NCBI GenBank assembly: GCA_028687755.1
Contig: JAQTZL010000003.1
Span: forward strand, 208,712-245,494
Length of the DNA: 36,783 bases
Source: Candidatus Nanopelagicales bacterium
GTDB taxonomy: Bacteria > Actinomycetota > Actinomycetes > S36-B12
Direction: 5' to 3'
Of this stretch, positions 1 to 8,352 are shown in pieces. Every line of letters begins with the position of its first letter. The first letter of the stretch is position 1. The notes beneath the pieces are model-generated. The model did no database searches, was not told the origin of the DNA, and saw only the letters and a program-made list of their open reading frames with translations. Position numbers and translations under genes: made by a program.

Positions 1-2
1 TC

Positions 3-446
3 ATGATCGTGCCGGTTAACGGCAGCGATATGACATTGAGTGCATCGCCTTCCTCTGCTGTGCAGATACGCGTTGAAGTGCTTGGCTTTGGAACAAGTGA
101 TACGCCGCCAACAGTTATCCCAATGACACCGAAATTAATGATGCAGGGCACGGTCGACCCGGCAACACCACAGTTATTCAAGGCAGCTCGCCAGTTCGGC
201 CTTCCGGGGATGAAGAAGCTCAAAGCAGTGTTGCTGCGCGTACAGACCAAGAAGGCAACGGCCGATGGCACGTTGGCGGTATATGCATCAGGTGGGCAGT
301 CCCCAGGTACGCGATCAGCACCAGTGATGGCCAACGCCAAATATGCGGCGCTTGTGCTTGCGCCAGTGGGTGCTGACGGCAAGATTCAGGTGAGTTCCAC
401 TGTTGCTACCAAGTTCGTTGCCACGCTCGTGGGGTACGTGAAGTAA
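3..446 (+). CDS. C-terminal part of a secreted repeat-type protein (5' end outside window)
   Basis: The reading frame is open to the window edge, so the first ATG at base 3 is probably internal and only the last ~147 residues are seen. The fragment is rich in Ala, Val, Thr and Pro. It has two similar stretches: residues ~3-31 end in VEVLGFG, and residues ~119-147 end in ATLVGYVK. This resembles the beta-sandwich repeats ending in 'V-x-V-x-G-Y' found at the C-termini of many actinobacterial exported proteins. No catalytic motif or transmembrane helix is visible. A surface or secreted location is inferred from composition only. It ends 41 nt before the helicase gene. I do not recognise a named family. 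Confidence 0.6.
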   Translation: MIVPVNGSDMTLSASPSSAVQIRVEVLGFGTSDTPPTVIPMTPKLMMQGTVDPATPQLFKAARQFGLPGMKKLKAVLLRVQTKKATADGTLAVYASGGQSPGTRSAPVMANAKYAALVLAPVGADGKIQVSSTVATKFVATLVGYVK

Positions 447-475
447 CGCCTGCCGAGTTCGTCAGTCACGACGCG

Positions 476-481
476 TACGAT
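476..481 (+). promoter_or_regulatory. Candidate -10 box for a leaderless pcrA transcript
   Basis: TACGAT fits the TAnnnT form of an actinobacterial -10 element and lies 6 nt before the GTG start at 488. No Shine-Dalgarno sequence precedes that GTG, which suggests transcription starts at or next to the start codon. No good -35 element is visible. Confidence 0.4.
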
Positions 482-487
482 GCATCG

Positions 488-2704
488 GTGACTTCAACAG
501 TTGAACTTCTCGATGGCCTCAATGACGCACAACGAGCAGCTGTCGAACATCGCGGAGGCCCGCTACTGATCGTGGCAGGTGCCGGCTCAGGGAAAACTCG
601 GGTACTGACCCGCCGCATTGCTCATCTTCTTGCTACGGGCGATGCTCGCCCGGGAGAAATCCTGGCGATCACCTTCACGAATAAAGCCGCTGGCGAGATG
701 AAAGAACGCGTGGCCGAGCTCGTTGGCCCATCGGCGAAGTCCATGTGGGTGTCGACCTTCCACAGTGCTTGTGTTCGGATCCTGCGCGCTGAGTCCAAGC
801 GACTTGGCATCTCAAGTAGCTTCACGATTTACGACCAACAAGATGCCTTGCGTTTGATGACATTGGTCATTCGCGATCTTGATCTGGATCCCAAGAAGTT
901 CACGCCTCGTAGTTTCCTTGCGCAGGTATCAAACCTGAAGAACGAACTGATCGACGAAGAAACCTATGCAACGCGCGCAAGTAATCAAATGGAAGAAACG
1001 CTCGCGAGTGCCTACCGGATGTATCAGGAACGTTTGCGTCGTGCGAGTGCTTTTGATTTCGACGACTTGATTGGCAGCACTGTTGCGCTGCTGCAGTTGT
1101 TCCCGGACGTTGCCGAGCACTATCGCCGACGTTTCCGTCAGATCATGGTTGACGAGTACCAGGACACTAACCATGCCCAGTACCAGCTCGTAAAAGAGCT
1201 CGTTGGACATGACACTGAAAACCTCAAGGCTGGTGAGCTGTGTGTGGTGGGTGACGCAGATCAGTCGATTTACGCCTTCCGCGGAGCCACGATTCGCAAC
1301 ATCGAAGAATTCGAACGCGATTACCCGAATGCAAAAACAATTTTGCTCGAGCAAAATTACCGATCTACCCAAACGATCCTGACGGCTGCGAATGCGGTCA
1401 TTTCGCGCAACCAGAGTCGTCGTGCCAAGAATCTGTGGACTGATGCTGGTGATGGGGAGCGCATCGTTGCTTATGTTGCCGACGATGAACATGATGAAGC
1501 GTCGTTCATTGCTGGCGAAATTGATTTGCTTACCGATCATCACGGAGTGAAGCCAAGTGATGTTGCGGTGTTCTATCGCACGAACGCCCAATCGCGTTCG
1601 GTTGAAGATGTGTTTATCCGTGTAGGCATGCCTTACAAGGTTGTCGGTGGGGTGCGCTTCTATGAGCGCAAGGAAGTCAAAGATGCCATCGCATATTTGC
1701 GTGCTCTTGCAAACCCTGCAGATGATGTTTCGTTACGCCGAATTTTGAATGTTCCCAAGCGAGGCATTGGCGATCGCGCTGAAGCAATGGTCGAAGCCTT
1801 TGCGCAAAGAGAACGCATCACCTTCTGGGAAGCACTTGAGCGGGCTCAAGAAGCGCCAGGTATGGCAAGTCGCTCGATTAGCAGCATTGCGCCATTTGTA
1901 GAAATGATGCGCAGCCTGCGCACACTTCTTGAATCAGGTTCTGATGCGGCAACAATTTTGCAGGCGGTATTCGAGCAATCGGGTTATGTCAAAGAGTTGA
2001 CCCAGTCCAGTGATCCACAAGATGAGGGCCGCTTGGAGAACTTGGCTGAGCTTGAATCGGTGGCGCAGGAGTTTGTTGACGATAACCCTGAGGGAACACT
2101 CGTGGATCTCCTTGAACGCATTGCATTGGTAGCCGACGCTGACCAGATTCCTGACGGTGAAGGCGGTGTGGTCACCTTGATGACCCTTCACACCGCAAAG
2201 GGTCTTGAATTCCCCGTGGTGTTCTTGACGGGCATGGAAGATGGCGTCTTCCCGCATATGCGCTCATTGGGTGACAACAAGGAACTTGAAGAAGAGCGTC
2301 GTTTGGCCTACGTAGGTATAACTCGTGCACGCGAGCGGCTCTATCTCTCTCGTTCGATGATGCGTTCAGCTTGGGGTGCGCCCTCATACAACCCGGCATC
2401 ACGCTTCCTAGATGAAATCCCTGAAGAGTCATTGAATTGGCGTCGTGAAGAGCCGGTGCGTCAGAGTTTCATTCCGTCTACGGCCTCACGCAACAGCAGT
2501 GCGCTTCGCCTCGGTGATCGCGTGGTCAATGCTGGCCCGGTGCTGAACCTTTCGGCAGGAGATCGCGTCACGCACAGCAAGTTCGGCTTGGGCACCGTGG
2601 TCAGTACTGCCGGCAGTGGGGAAAAGGCCGACGCAACCATCGACTTTGGGTCAGCAGGCGTCAAGCGTTTATTGCTGCGCTACGCACCTGTTGAAAAACT
2701 TTAA
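488..2704 (+). CDS. pcrA: ATP-dependent DNA helicase PcrA/UvrD (superfamily 1A)
   Basis: This is a 3'-to-5' DNA helicase that unwinds DNA in nucleotide excision repair and removes recombinase or stalled complexes at replication forks. All SF1A motifs are visible: Q motif LNDAQRAAV (residues 11-19), Walker A AGAGSGKT (30-37), motif II DEYQDT (from D222), motif III GDADQSIYAFRGA, motif IV EQNYRST, motif V TLHTAKGLEFPVVF, and motif VI RRLAYVGITRARERLYL. The C-terminal ~55 residues (GDRVTHSKFGLGTVV onward) form the Tudor-like domain typical of PcrA, which binds RNA polymerase. The length of 738 aa is normal. The GTG at 488 is the start because an ATG at 480 is out of frame and closes after three codons. 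Transcription probably begins at the start codon. Confidence 0.95.
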   Translation: MTSTVELLDGLNDAQRAAVEHRGGPLLIVAGAGSGKTRVLTRRIAHLLATGDARPGEILAITFTNKAAGEMKERVAELVGPSAKSMWVSTFHSACVRILRAESKRLGISSSFTIYDQQDALRLMTLVIRDLDLDPKKFTPRSFLAQVSNLKNELIDEETYATRASNQMEETLASAYRMYQERLRRASAFDFDDLIGSTVALLQLFPDVAEHYRRRFRQIMVDEYQDTNHAQYQLVKELVGHDTENLKAGELCVVGDADQSIYAFRGATIRNIEEFERDYPNAKTILLEQNYRSTQTILTAANAVISRNQSRRAKNLWTDAGDGERIVAYVADDEHDEASFIAGEIDLLTDHHGVKPSDVAVFYRTNAQSRSVEDVFIRVGMPYKVVGGVRFYERKEVKDAIAYLRALANPADDVSLRRILNVPKRGIGDRAEAMVEAFAQRERITFWEALERAQEAPGMASRSISSIAPFVEMMRSLRTLLESGSDAATILQAVFEQSGYVKELTQSSDPQDEGRLENLAELESVAQEFVDDNPEGTLVDLLERIALVADADQIPDGEGGVVTLMTLHTAKGLEFPVVFLTGMEDGVFPHMRSLGDNKELEEERRLAYVGITRARERLYLSRSMMRSAWGAPSYNPASRFLDEIPEESLNWRREEPVRQSFIPSTASRNSSALRLGDRVVNAGPVLNLSAGDRVTHSKFGLGTVVSTAGSGEKADATIDFGSAGVKRLLLRYAPVEKL

Positions 2705-2706
2705 AT

Positions 2707-2749
2707 AGCAAATATGCGTATTTAAACAGTTTAAATCTGCATATTTGCT
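2707..2749. promoter_or_regulatory. 43-bp nested palindrome, likely operator of the HipBA-like module
   Basis: Outer arms AGCAAATATGC (2707-2717) and GCATATTTGCT (2739-2749) are perfect inverted repeats of 11 bp. Inside them ATTTAAAC (2720-2727) and GTTTAAAT (2729-2736) form a second perfect pair around a single central A. Only two base pairs mismatch between inner and outer arms. The palindrome starts 3 nt after the pcrA stop codon and ends just before the helix-turn-helix gene, as expected for an autoregulatory operator bound by HipB-type dimers. It could also act as a hairpin at the end of the pcrA transcript, though no T-tract follows. Confidence 0.7.
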
Positions 2750-2753
2750 GTGT

Positions 2754-2759
2754 TAAAGT
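2754..2759 (+). promoter_or_regulatory. Candidate -10 box of the hipBA-like operon
   Basis: TAAAGT (TAnnnT form) lies 5 nt before the ATG at 2765. The palindrome ending at 2749 covers the place where a -35 element would lie, so a bound repressor would block polymerase. Confidence 0.35.
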
Positions 2760-2764
2760 CGAGC

Positions 2765-3079
2765 ATGGCGAGTTTTCCTCCAACCCCGCTGCCTGTTGTT
2801 GCTGCCCAACGGCAGTTGGGTGAACATTTCAACACTTGGCGGCGTCTGCGCAGGCTCACTCGTGATGAGGTAGCGCAGCGAGCCGCGATCAGTGTTGCCA
2901 CTATTGCGCGCCTAGAAAATGGGCACGGGGCTTCCCTTGAAAATACCTTGAGAATTGCTCGAGCACTTGGAGTCACAGAACTCCTGGTGAATGCTCTCGA
3001 TCCGTACAACACTGACATCGGGCGCCTGCGGGCTGACGAAGAATTACCCGTGCGCATTCGTCATGGTAAATCGTCATGA
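2765..3079 (+). CDS. hipB: XRE/HipB-type helix-turn-helix antitoxin and repressor
   Basis: This small DNA-binding protein (104 aa from ATG 2765; a GTG at 2750 would add five residues) has a Cro/CI-type helix-turn-helix at about residues 27-60, with the typical TRDEVAQRAAISVATIARLENG pattern split over the two helices. Its stop codon overlaps the ATG of the next gene in an ATGA arrangement, so the two proteins are translationally coupled. In HipBA modules the HTH partner neutralises the HipA kinase and represses the operon. The palindrome immediately upstream is the obvious binding site. The ATG at 2765 was preferred because it follows a TAAAGT box at leaderless distance and the GTG abuts the palindrome. 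The gene symbol is by analogy. Confidence 0.8.
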   Translation: MASFPPTPLPVVAAQRQLGEHFNTWRRLRRLTRDEVAQRAAISVATIARLENGHGASLENTLRIARALGVTELLVNALDPYNTDIGRLRADEELPVRIRHGKSS

Positions 3080-4302
3080 ATCCAATTCAGGTGTACACGA
3101 ACCTGCAAAGTGACGAGGTACATGTAGGGGACCTCTACATGCATCGCAGAGGGAATCGCGAGTCGGCAACCTTCAGCTATTCACATAGATATCTGGCGCA
3201 TCCTCTGGCCTATGCCATTGATCCTGAATTAGCGCTTATCCAAGGAAGCCAGCAGACTCGAGTAGGGCAGTCGCTCTTTGGTGCCTTTTCTGACAGCTCA
3301 CCGGATCGATGGGGTCGCACATTAATAAATCGCCGTGAGCGAATGCGAGCGGCGCAAGAACATTCGGCTGGGAGAAGTGTCGGTGAGCAGGAATATCTTC
3401 TCGGCGTTCGCGATGATCTGCGTGCTGGTGCGCTTCGCCTAAAAATAGTCGACGGTCCATTTTTAGCGCAAGACGCAATCGGGGTTCCTGATCTCATCGA
3501 GTTACCAGATCTTTTAGCGCTTGCAACGCTCGTTGAACGCGATGATGCATCCCTCATTGAGGTTGAGCGTTTAGTGCATGTAGGCAGTTCGCTTGGAGGA
3601 GCTCGACCCAAGGCTCACGTGAAAACAAATAGGGGGCACATCGCCATCGCAAAATTTCCAAGCGCTGCGAGTGACACCTGGAATGTGATGGCCTGGGAAA
3701 AAGTTGCGTACGAATTAGCTCGCAACGCGGGAATTAACGTTTCCGACACCACACTGATTCAAATTGATGGGCGATCTGTATTGGTGATAGATCGCTTTGA
3801 CCGTGGCTCAAACGGTGATCGTGTGGGGTACTTAAGTGCGATGTCATTGCTTGAAGCAAGTGATGGTCAGCAACGGAGTTACCTTGAAATCGCTGAGGTG
3901 ATTGAAACTCATTCTGTGCAGGTCAACGCCGAACTTGAGGAACTCTGGCGCCGCATCGTATTTTCAATTTTTATTTCCAACACTGATGATCACTTGAGAA
4001 ACCACGGCTTTCTCCATGTGCGTGGCGATACTTGGAGGCTATCGCCTGCATTTGATTTGAACCCTAATCCAGCGACTGGTCTCAAATTCTTAAGTACCAG
4101 CGTTGATGGTTCGGATGGACCGGCGACGATTGACGCCGCAATCAAGGTGGCACCATATTTCCGACTCAATGAAGATGCCGCATTAACCGTGCTGTCTGAA
4201 GTAAAAGAAGCAGCTAGTCAATGGCGAAATGTCGCTGCTCGGATTGGTTTGGGTAGCAGGGAAATCGAAACGATGGAACCCGCATTCAGCCAGGCTCAGT
4301 AG
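3076..4302 (+). CDS. hipA: HipA-like serine/threonine kinase toxin
   Basis: This 408-aa protein belongs to the HipA family, kinases that in E. coli phosphorylate glutamyl-tRNA synthetase and trigger dormancy. The target here is unknown. The N-terminal part has the HipA_N pattern FGAFSDSSPDRWG (68-80). The nucleotide-loop region SSLGGARPKA (171-180) is present. The catalytic segment NTDDHLRNHG (302-311) aligns D304, H306 and N309 with E. coli D309, H311 and N314. SPAFDL (323-328) supplies the metal-binding Asp (D327). All key residues are kept, so the kinase looks active. It overlaps the HTH gene by 4 nt, as in classical hipBA operons. It ends convergently with the ABC permease gene, 25 nt away. 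Confidence 0.88.
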   Translation: MNPIQVYTNLQSDEVHVGDLYMHRRGNRESATFSYSHRYLAHPLAYAIDPELALIQGSQQTRVGQSLFGAFSDSSPDRWGRTLINRRERMRAAQEHSAGRSVGEQEYLLGVRDDLRAGALRLKIVDGPFLAQDAIGVPDLIELPDLLALATLVERDDASLIEVERLVHVGSSLGGARPKAHVKTNRGHIAIAKFPSAASDTWNVMAWEKVAYELARNAGINVSDTTLIQIDGRSVLVIDRFDRGSNGDRVGYLSAMSLLEASDGQQRSYLEIAEVIETHSVQVNAELEELWRRIVFSIFISNTDDHLRNHGFLHVRGDTWRLSPAFDLNPNPATGLKFLSTSVDGSDGPATIDAAIKVAPYFRLNEDAALTVLSEVKEAASQWRNVAARIGLGSREIETMEPAFSQAQ

Positions 4303-4327
4303 GTTGTGGTTTCTGACGATTATCCGA

Positions 4328-5179
4328 CTACTTTGCTGTTGTCCTCTTGTACTTGCGAATTGAAATCGTCGCAAAGATAGCGACGACCAACAAGCATGAT
4401 CCGATTGTGTAGAGCACGGGATTATTCATCGGCCAGTAATCTGGCTGAATGCCTGTGGGGTTGCCAAAGAGTTCACGCGTGGCCAACACCAAAGTTGAAA
4501 TTGGGTTGTAGGCAGCAATCGTTTGTAGCCAAGTAGGCATTGAGCTGATCGGCACGAATGCATTCGATAAGAAAGTCAGCGGAAACAACCAAATCAAGCC
4601 AGCGGTGCTGGCTGTTTCAACCGAACGCATGGATAAGCCGATGTAGGCGCCAACCCATGACACTGCGTAGGCGAAAAGCAGCAGTAGGGCGTAAGCGCCA
4701 ACTGCATTCCAGAATCCACCGGTGATTCGCCATCCAACGAGTAGCCCCGTGATCGAGAGCACAAGCAGCACGAGAATTTGGCGAGCAGCATCAGCAAAGG
4801 TGCGGCCGATGAGCACTGCGCCCGATGCCATCGGCAGTGAGCGGAAGCGATCGATCAAGCCGGTGGACATTGATTCAGCCATGCCTACAGTGGTGGCTGC
4901 TGCGGCAAAGGCAACGGTTTGACCAAAGATGCCTGGCATTAAGTAGTTGCGATAAATATCTGCGGCGTCATCAGGTGTTGCACCTGCGCCAGCAATCGGG
5001 ATTGCTCCACCGAATACGTAAGCGAAGAGCAGCACAAACATCACAGGCTGCACGAGTGAGAAGAACATGAGTTCTGGTACGCGCAGGGTCTGTACCAAAC
5101 TAAAGCGCGAGACAACAGCGCCATCGGAAATATTCCAACCAAGCAGTGGGCGCTTACGTGTAGGAATTGAGGTGGTCAT
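4328..5179 (-). CDS. ABC-2 type transporter permease (DrrB-like)
   Basis: The protein is a 283-aa membrane subunit of an ABC exporter. It has about six hydrophobic segments, beginning with LMFFSLVQPVMFVLLFAYVF and ending with a helix near the C-terminus (TIGSCLLVVAIFATISIRKY). The pattern matches the ABC-2/DrrB family that exports drugs, lipids or polyketides. The YRNYLMPGIFGQTVAFAA segment is typical of the DrrB subgroup. Its ATG overlaps the stop of the ATPase gene upstream (ATGA overlap), so the two are co-translated and certainly partners. The substrate cannot be told from sequence. Confidence 0.9.
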   Translation of the reverse strand: MTTSIPTRKRPLLGWNISDGAVVSRFSLVQTLRVPELMFFSLVQPVMFVLLFAYVFGGAIPIAGAGATPDDAADIYRNYLMPGIFGQTVAFAAAATTVGMAESMSTGLIDRFRSLPMASGAVLIGRTFADAARQILVLLVLSITGLLVGWRITGGFWNAVGAYALLLLFAYAVSWVGAYIGLSMRSVETASTAGLIWLFPLTFLSNAFVPISSMPTWLQTIAAYNPISTLVLATRELFGNPTGIQPDYWPMNNPVLYTIGSCLLVVAIFATISIRKYKRTTAK

Positions 5180-6162
5180 TTACGACCCCTTCCGCGCTTA
5201 GGTTCATCAGTTGAGGGAGTGGGCTCTTCGGCACCATGGCCAGTGACCGACAAGAAGACATCGTCAAGGGTTGGTCGGCGTAACAAGATGTCGCCCACTT
5301 CAACTCCTTGCACGTCGAGCGCGCGAATCGCATTGACTAACACCGTGGATCCGCCTGACACAGGCGCTGAGATTTTGAGTTCTTCAACAAGTGGCTCACC
5401 GCTACTTACTGAGCGAATCGCTGCGACAGCATCGGAGACGCGAGCAGGATCAACAATGGAAATCTCAATGCGATCACCACCGATTTGATCCTTGAGTGAT
5501 TCCGCTGTTCCTTGGGCAATGACCTGACCGTGATCGATCACGACAATCTCGTCAGCAAGTTGGTCGGCTTCTTCGAGATATTGAGTAGTGAGTAACACCG
5601 TGGTGCCATCTGCAACAAGACCATTGATGACATCCCACATGCCAAGGCGTGAACGTGGATCAAGGCCTGTCGTTGGTTCGTCAAGAAACAGAATTGATGG
5701 TTGCGCAATCAAGCTCGATGCCAGATCAAGGCGACGGCGCATGCCACCTGAATAGGTTTTTGCTGGTCGGTTAGCCGCGTCGGTTAGGTCGAACCATTCC
5801 AAGAGTTCCGTTGCGCGCTTTTTCACATACGCAGAAGGCAAGTGATAGAGCGCACCGAACATGATCAAGTTTTCGCGACCAGTGAGGTACTCGTTCACAG
5901 CTGCGTACTGCCCGGTGAGACCAATCGAGCGGCGCACCTCTTCAGGGTTTTTCACCACGTCGAATCCGGCGACCATGGCCCGGCCAGCTGTTGGAGTGAG
6001 CAAGGTGGAAAGGATGCGAACGGCGGTGGTTTTACCGGCGCCATTTGGCCCAAGGAGGCCAACAACTTGGCCTCGCTTCACCGTGAGATCGATCCCATTG
6101 AGGGCCTTGACCGAACCGAACTCTTTGACGAGTCCCTCGGCTACGACGGCGTCATCAGTCAT
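5176..6162 (-). CDS. ABC transporter ATP-binding protein (DrrA-like)
   Basis: This is the cytoplasmic ATPase that powers the neighbouring ABC-2 permease. From the start at 6162 it shows Walker A GPNGAGKT (38-45), signature YSGGMRRRLDLASSL, Walker B ILFLDEPTTGLDPRSR and the H-loop region TTQYLEEADQLAD. After the nucleotide-binding domain comes the ~90-residue extension found in daunorubicin-resistance (DrrA) type ATPases. A longer frame begins at ATG 6180, but that codon touches the T-tract of a terminator hairpin. ATG 6162 has TACGCT at leaderless distance and gives the usual N-terminus, so it is preferred. The C-terminal tail is basic (RGRGRK). Confidence 0.92.
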   Translation of the reverse strand: MTDDAVVAEGLVKEFGSVKALNGIDLTVKRGQVVGLLGPNGAGKTTAVRILSTLLTPTAGRAMVAGFDVVKNPEEVRRSIGLTGQYAAVNEYLTGRENLIMFGALYHLPSAYVKKRATELLEWFDLTDAANRPAKTYSGGMRRRLDLASSLIAQPSILFLDEPTTGLDPRSRLGMWDVINGLVADGTTVLLTTQYLEEADQLADEIVVIDHGQVIAQGTAESLKDQIGGDRIEISIVDPARVSDAVAAIRSVSSGEPLVEELKISAPVSGGSTVLVNAIRALDVQGVEVGDILLRRPTLDDVFLSVTGHGAEEPTPSTDEPKRGRGRK

Positions 6163-6168
6163 GGATCG

Positions 6169-6174
6169 AGCGTA
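6169..6174 (-). promoter_or_regulatory. Candidate -10 box of the ABC exporter operon
   Basis: On the minus strand TACGCT (TAnnnT) lies 6 nt before the ATG at 6162, the normal distance for a leaderless transcript. It sits directly downstream of the terminator at 6181-6222, so the exporter can be transcribed independently of the gene upstream. Confidence 0.4.
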
Positions 6175-6180
6175 AGGCAT

Positions 6181-6222
6181 AAAAAGCGGAGCCGGTGATC
6201 CACGTGCGTGGGCCAGCTCCGC
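6181..6222 (-). terminator. Rho-independent terminator after the DUF3800 gene
   Basis: GCGGAGC (6186-6192) pairs with GCTCCGC (6216-6222). The enclosed loop contains a further small CACG/CGTG hairpin. Read on the minus strand the stem is followed at once by five T residues (6185-6181). It ends the transcript of the DUF3800 gene at 6256-6894 and insulates the ABC exporter. Confidence 0.7.
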
Positions 6223-6255
6223 AGCCTCGATTATAAAACGGGTGCAGGTGAGAAT

Positions 6256-6894
6256 TCAATTCACGCGATGTGGCCCTGCATAGACATCTTTCGGCAGTAG
6301 ATATTTGCCATACAAAGATCGCAAATGCTGATTCGTATTGGTTAAGGCGTGAAAACTTAAGTACGCGACAAGGTCCGCAATCATGATCCATTGACTGGCA
6401 TGTGAGCCTTGGGGCCACGGGTCCTCAACGATGTGTCGGTCGTAGGAATCGAGGGCGCGATGGGCATCAAGGTAGGCAGGCTCTGTGCCGTCGCCGTCGA
6501 TCATGATGATGGCTTGTTCGTTGGCCCGATGAAGTCGGTGATTTATCGAAGCGATTGCCGAAGCGTATGTCCAAGCGCGGCGATTCCCCGTGGAGTAAAA
6601 GCAAGAGAACTCGATCGGCATCATGGTGAGCGTCTGAAGCAGGAATTCTCCTACTTGGAGCCTGTGTGAACGATTGCGATTCCACAGCGGGTCAGTCGAG
6701 GGATTGCCTCGGCCGGAAAGGAAATCGACCGCGTGGAGTTCTCTGCGGACTGGAATTGAATATTCATCCCTGAGGACCTTTCGTGCGGAAAGCCACGAAT
6801 TTAGGGCGCCGCTCCAGTGTTTGGCCTCAACCTCCACAAATGCGTACAGAGTCAGGTTGGGGTTCCCAGAATCGTCGCAATAGAGCAGGCGCAT
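6256..6894 (-). CDS. DUF3800 domain protein
   Basis: The 212-aa protein begins with YCDDSGN (residues 5-11), the first conserved acidic motif of DUF3800. It contains [10 protein letters not shown] in the middle and ends with [19 protein letters not shown], the second conserved motif in which an Asp follows a hydrophobic strand. DUF3800 proteins are thought to have an RNase H-like fold and occur beside mobile elements and defence genes; the biochemical role is not known. The gene stands alone, with its own TAGGGT box 6 nt upstream and a terminator downstream. A second DUF3800-like gene lies at 22352-22909. Confidence 0.75.
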   Translation of the reverse strand: MRLLYCDDSGNPNLTLYAFVEVEAKHWSGALNSWLSARKVLRDEYSIPVRRELHAVDFLSGRGNPSTDPLWNRNRSHRLQVGEFLLQTLTMMPIEFSCFYSTGNRRAWTYASAIASINHRLHRANEQAIIMIDGDGTEPAYLDAHRALDSYDRHIVEDPWPQGSHASQWIMIADLVAYLSFHALTNTNQHLRSLYGKYLLPKDVYAGPHRVN

Positions 6895-6900
6895 TGCGCG

Positions 6901-6906
6901 ACCCTA
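6901..6906 (-). promoter_or_regulatory. Candidate -10 box of the DUF3800 gene
   Basis: TAGGGT on the minus strand lies 6 nt before the ATG at 6894. No Shine-Dalgarno sequence is present, so a leaderless transcript is likely. Confidence 0.4.
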
Positions 6907-7154
6907 GGAAGATCTTCTTGGAGGTGCCAGGCCGAAACACTTGCCTGTGCATAACTTCGTGGGTTGAAGTAAACGTTTGCTCGTCGCATGAGGGGACATC
7001 AGGGCCAGTTCATACGTACGGATGGGGCCAAGATCACAGGCCACGCGGCGCCAAGCCCCACGCCAGATGGGTAGGCTCGGGGCTCGCTCGGTATGAACTT
7101 TGCCGAGATCACGTTCTGCCATCGCGTTACCCGCATCGCAAAAAGGAGTCCTGC
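6907..7154 (+). promoter_or_regulatory. Intergenic region and 5' leader of sucCD
   Basis: This stretch lies between the divergent DUF3800 and sucC genes. The best -10 candidate for sucC is TAGGCT at 7072-7077, which would give a leader of about 70 nt, but no convincing -35 element goes with it. A clear ribosome binding site AAGGAG is at 7143-7148. A small palindrome GAAGATCTTC lies near 6908. No RNA gene or riboswitch was recognised. Confidence 0.35.
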
Positions 7155-8342
7155 GTGGACCTGTACGAGTACCAAGCAAAGCAGCTCTTTGAGACCCATA
7201 ACGTTCCAACGACGCCTGGCGCAGTTGCCAGCACTCCGGACGAGGCTCAAGAGATCGCTCGCAAGATCGGCACCCAAGTTGTTGTTAAGGCCCAGGTGAA
7301 GACCGGCGGTCGTGGCAAGGCTGGCGGCGTCAAGCTTGCTGAGAACCCAGAAGACGCTAAGGAAAAGGCAACCGCCATCCTGGGCATGGACATCAAGGGC
7401 CACACCGTGCACCGCGTGCTCGTTGCTCAGGCCAGCGATATCGCTGAGGAGTACTACGTCTCCTTCCTTCTCGATCGCACCAACCGCGCATTCCTGGCAA
7501 TGGCCAGTGTTGAAGGCGGCGTGGAGATTGAAGAAGTTGCTGCGAACAACCCAGATGCCCTCGCCATGATTCGCGTTGACGCTCTTGAAGGTGTCGATGA
7601 GAAGAAGGCACGCGAGATCGCAGAAGCCGCAAAGTTTGATCCAAAGATCATCGACCAGGTTGTTGCCATCCTCGTCAAGCTTTGGGATACCTTCGTTAAG
7701 GAAGACGCAACCCTCGTTGAAGTCAACCCACTCGTGTTGAGCCCAGCAGGCCAGGTTCTCGCGCTCGACGGCAAGGTCACACTTGACGACAGCGCTGCGT
7801 ACCGCCAGCCATCACACGAAGCAATGATCGACCGCGAAGGCACCGATCCAATTGAACTTCGTGCCAAGGAATTCGATCTCAACTATGTGAAGCTTCAGGG
7901 CGAGGTTGGCATCATCGGTAACGGTGCTGGTCTTGTCATGAGCACGCTCGACGTTGTTGCCTACGCAGGCGAAGAATTCGGTGGCGTTCGCCCAGCGAAC
8001 TTCCTCGATATCGGCGGCGGCGCAAGCGCTGAAGTGATGGCTAACGGTCTGGACATCATTCTTAATGACCCAGAAGTTGAGTCTGTTTTTGTGAACGTCT
8101 TCGGCGGCATCACTTCTTGTGATGCAGTTGCCAACGGCATCCTTCAGGCATTGGACATGTTGCAGGCAAAGGGCGCAACACTGACCAAGCCAATCGTCGC
8201 TCGTATTGATGGCAACAACGCTATTGAAGGCCGCGCCATCCTTACCAATGCGAACCACCCACTCATCGAAATGGTTGAAACCATGGACGATGCCGCGCGT
8301 CGCGCTGCTGAACTTGCAGCTGCTCGCAAGGCCGGAAAGTAG
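7155..8342 (+). CDS. sucC: Succinyl-CoA synthetase (ADP-forming) beta subunit
   Basis: SucC is the nucleotide-binding beta chain of succinyl-CoA synthetase, which converts succinyl-CoA to succinate with substrate-level ATP or GTP formation in the TCA cycle. The start is GTG 7155, 6 nt after AAGGAG; the open frame extends upstream but without family similarity. The protein is 395 aa, the usual size. It opens with the typical [21 protein letters not shown]. The ATP-grasp region shows [18 protein letters not shown] (about 43-60). The C-terminal CoA-ligase part contains FLDIGGGAS and [13 protein letters not shown]. sucD follows after 10 nt. Confidence 0.96.
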   Translation: MDLYEYQAKQLFETHNVPTTPGAVASTPDEAQEIARKIGTQVVVKAQVKTGGRGKAGGVKLAENPEDAKEKATAILGMDIKGHTVHRVLVAQASDIAEEYYVSFLLDRTNRAFLAMASVEGGVEIEEVAANNPDALAMIRVDALEGVDEKKAREIAEAAKFDPKIIDQVVAILVKLWDTFVKEDATLVEVNPLVLSPAGQVLALDGKVTLDDSAAYRQPSHEAMIDREGTDPIELRAKEFDLNYVKLQGEVGIIGNGAGLVMSTLDVVAYAGEEFGGVRPANFLDIGGGASAEVMANGLDIILNDPEVESVFVNVFGGITSCDAVANGILQALDMLQAKGATLTKPIVARIDGNNAIEGRAILTNANHPLIEMVETMDDAARRAAELAAARKAGK

Positions 8343-8352
8343 AGGCACGAAC

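Noticed and set aside
929..1591. Long open frame antisense to pcrA (220 codons)
   Set aside because: It is the shadow of a strongly coding frame and has no recognisable motifs.
6783..7154. N-terminal extension of the sucC frame
   Set aside because: The extension overlaps the DUF3800 gene in antisense, lacks family similarity, and a good AAGGAG site places the start at 7155.
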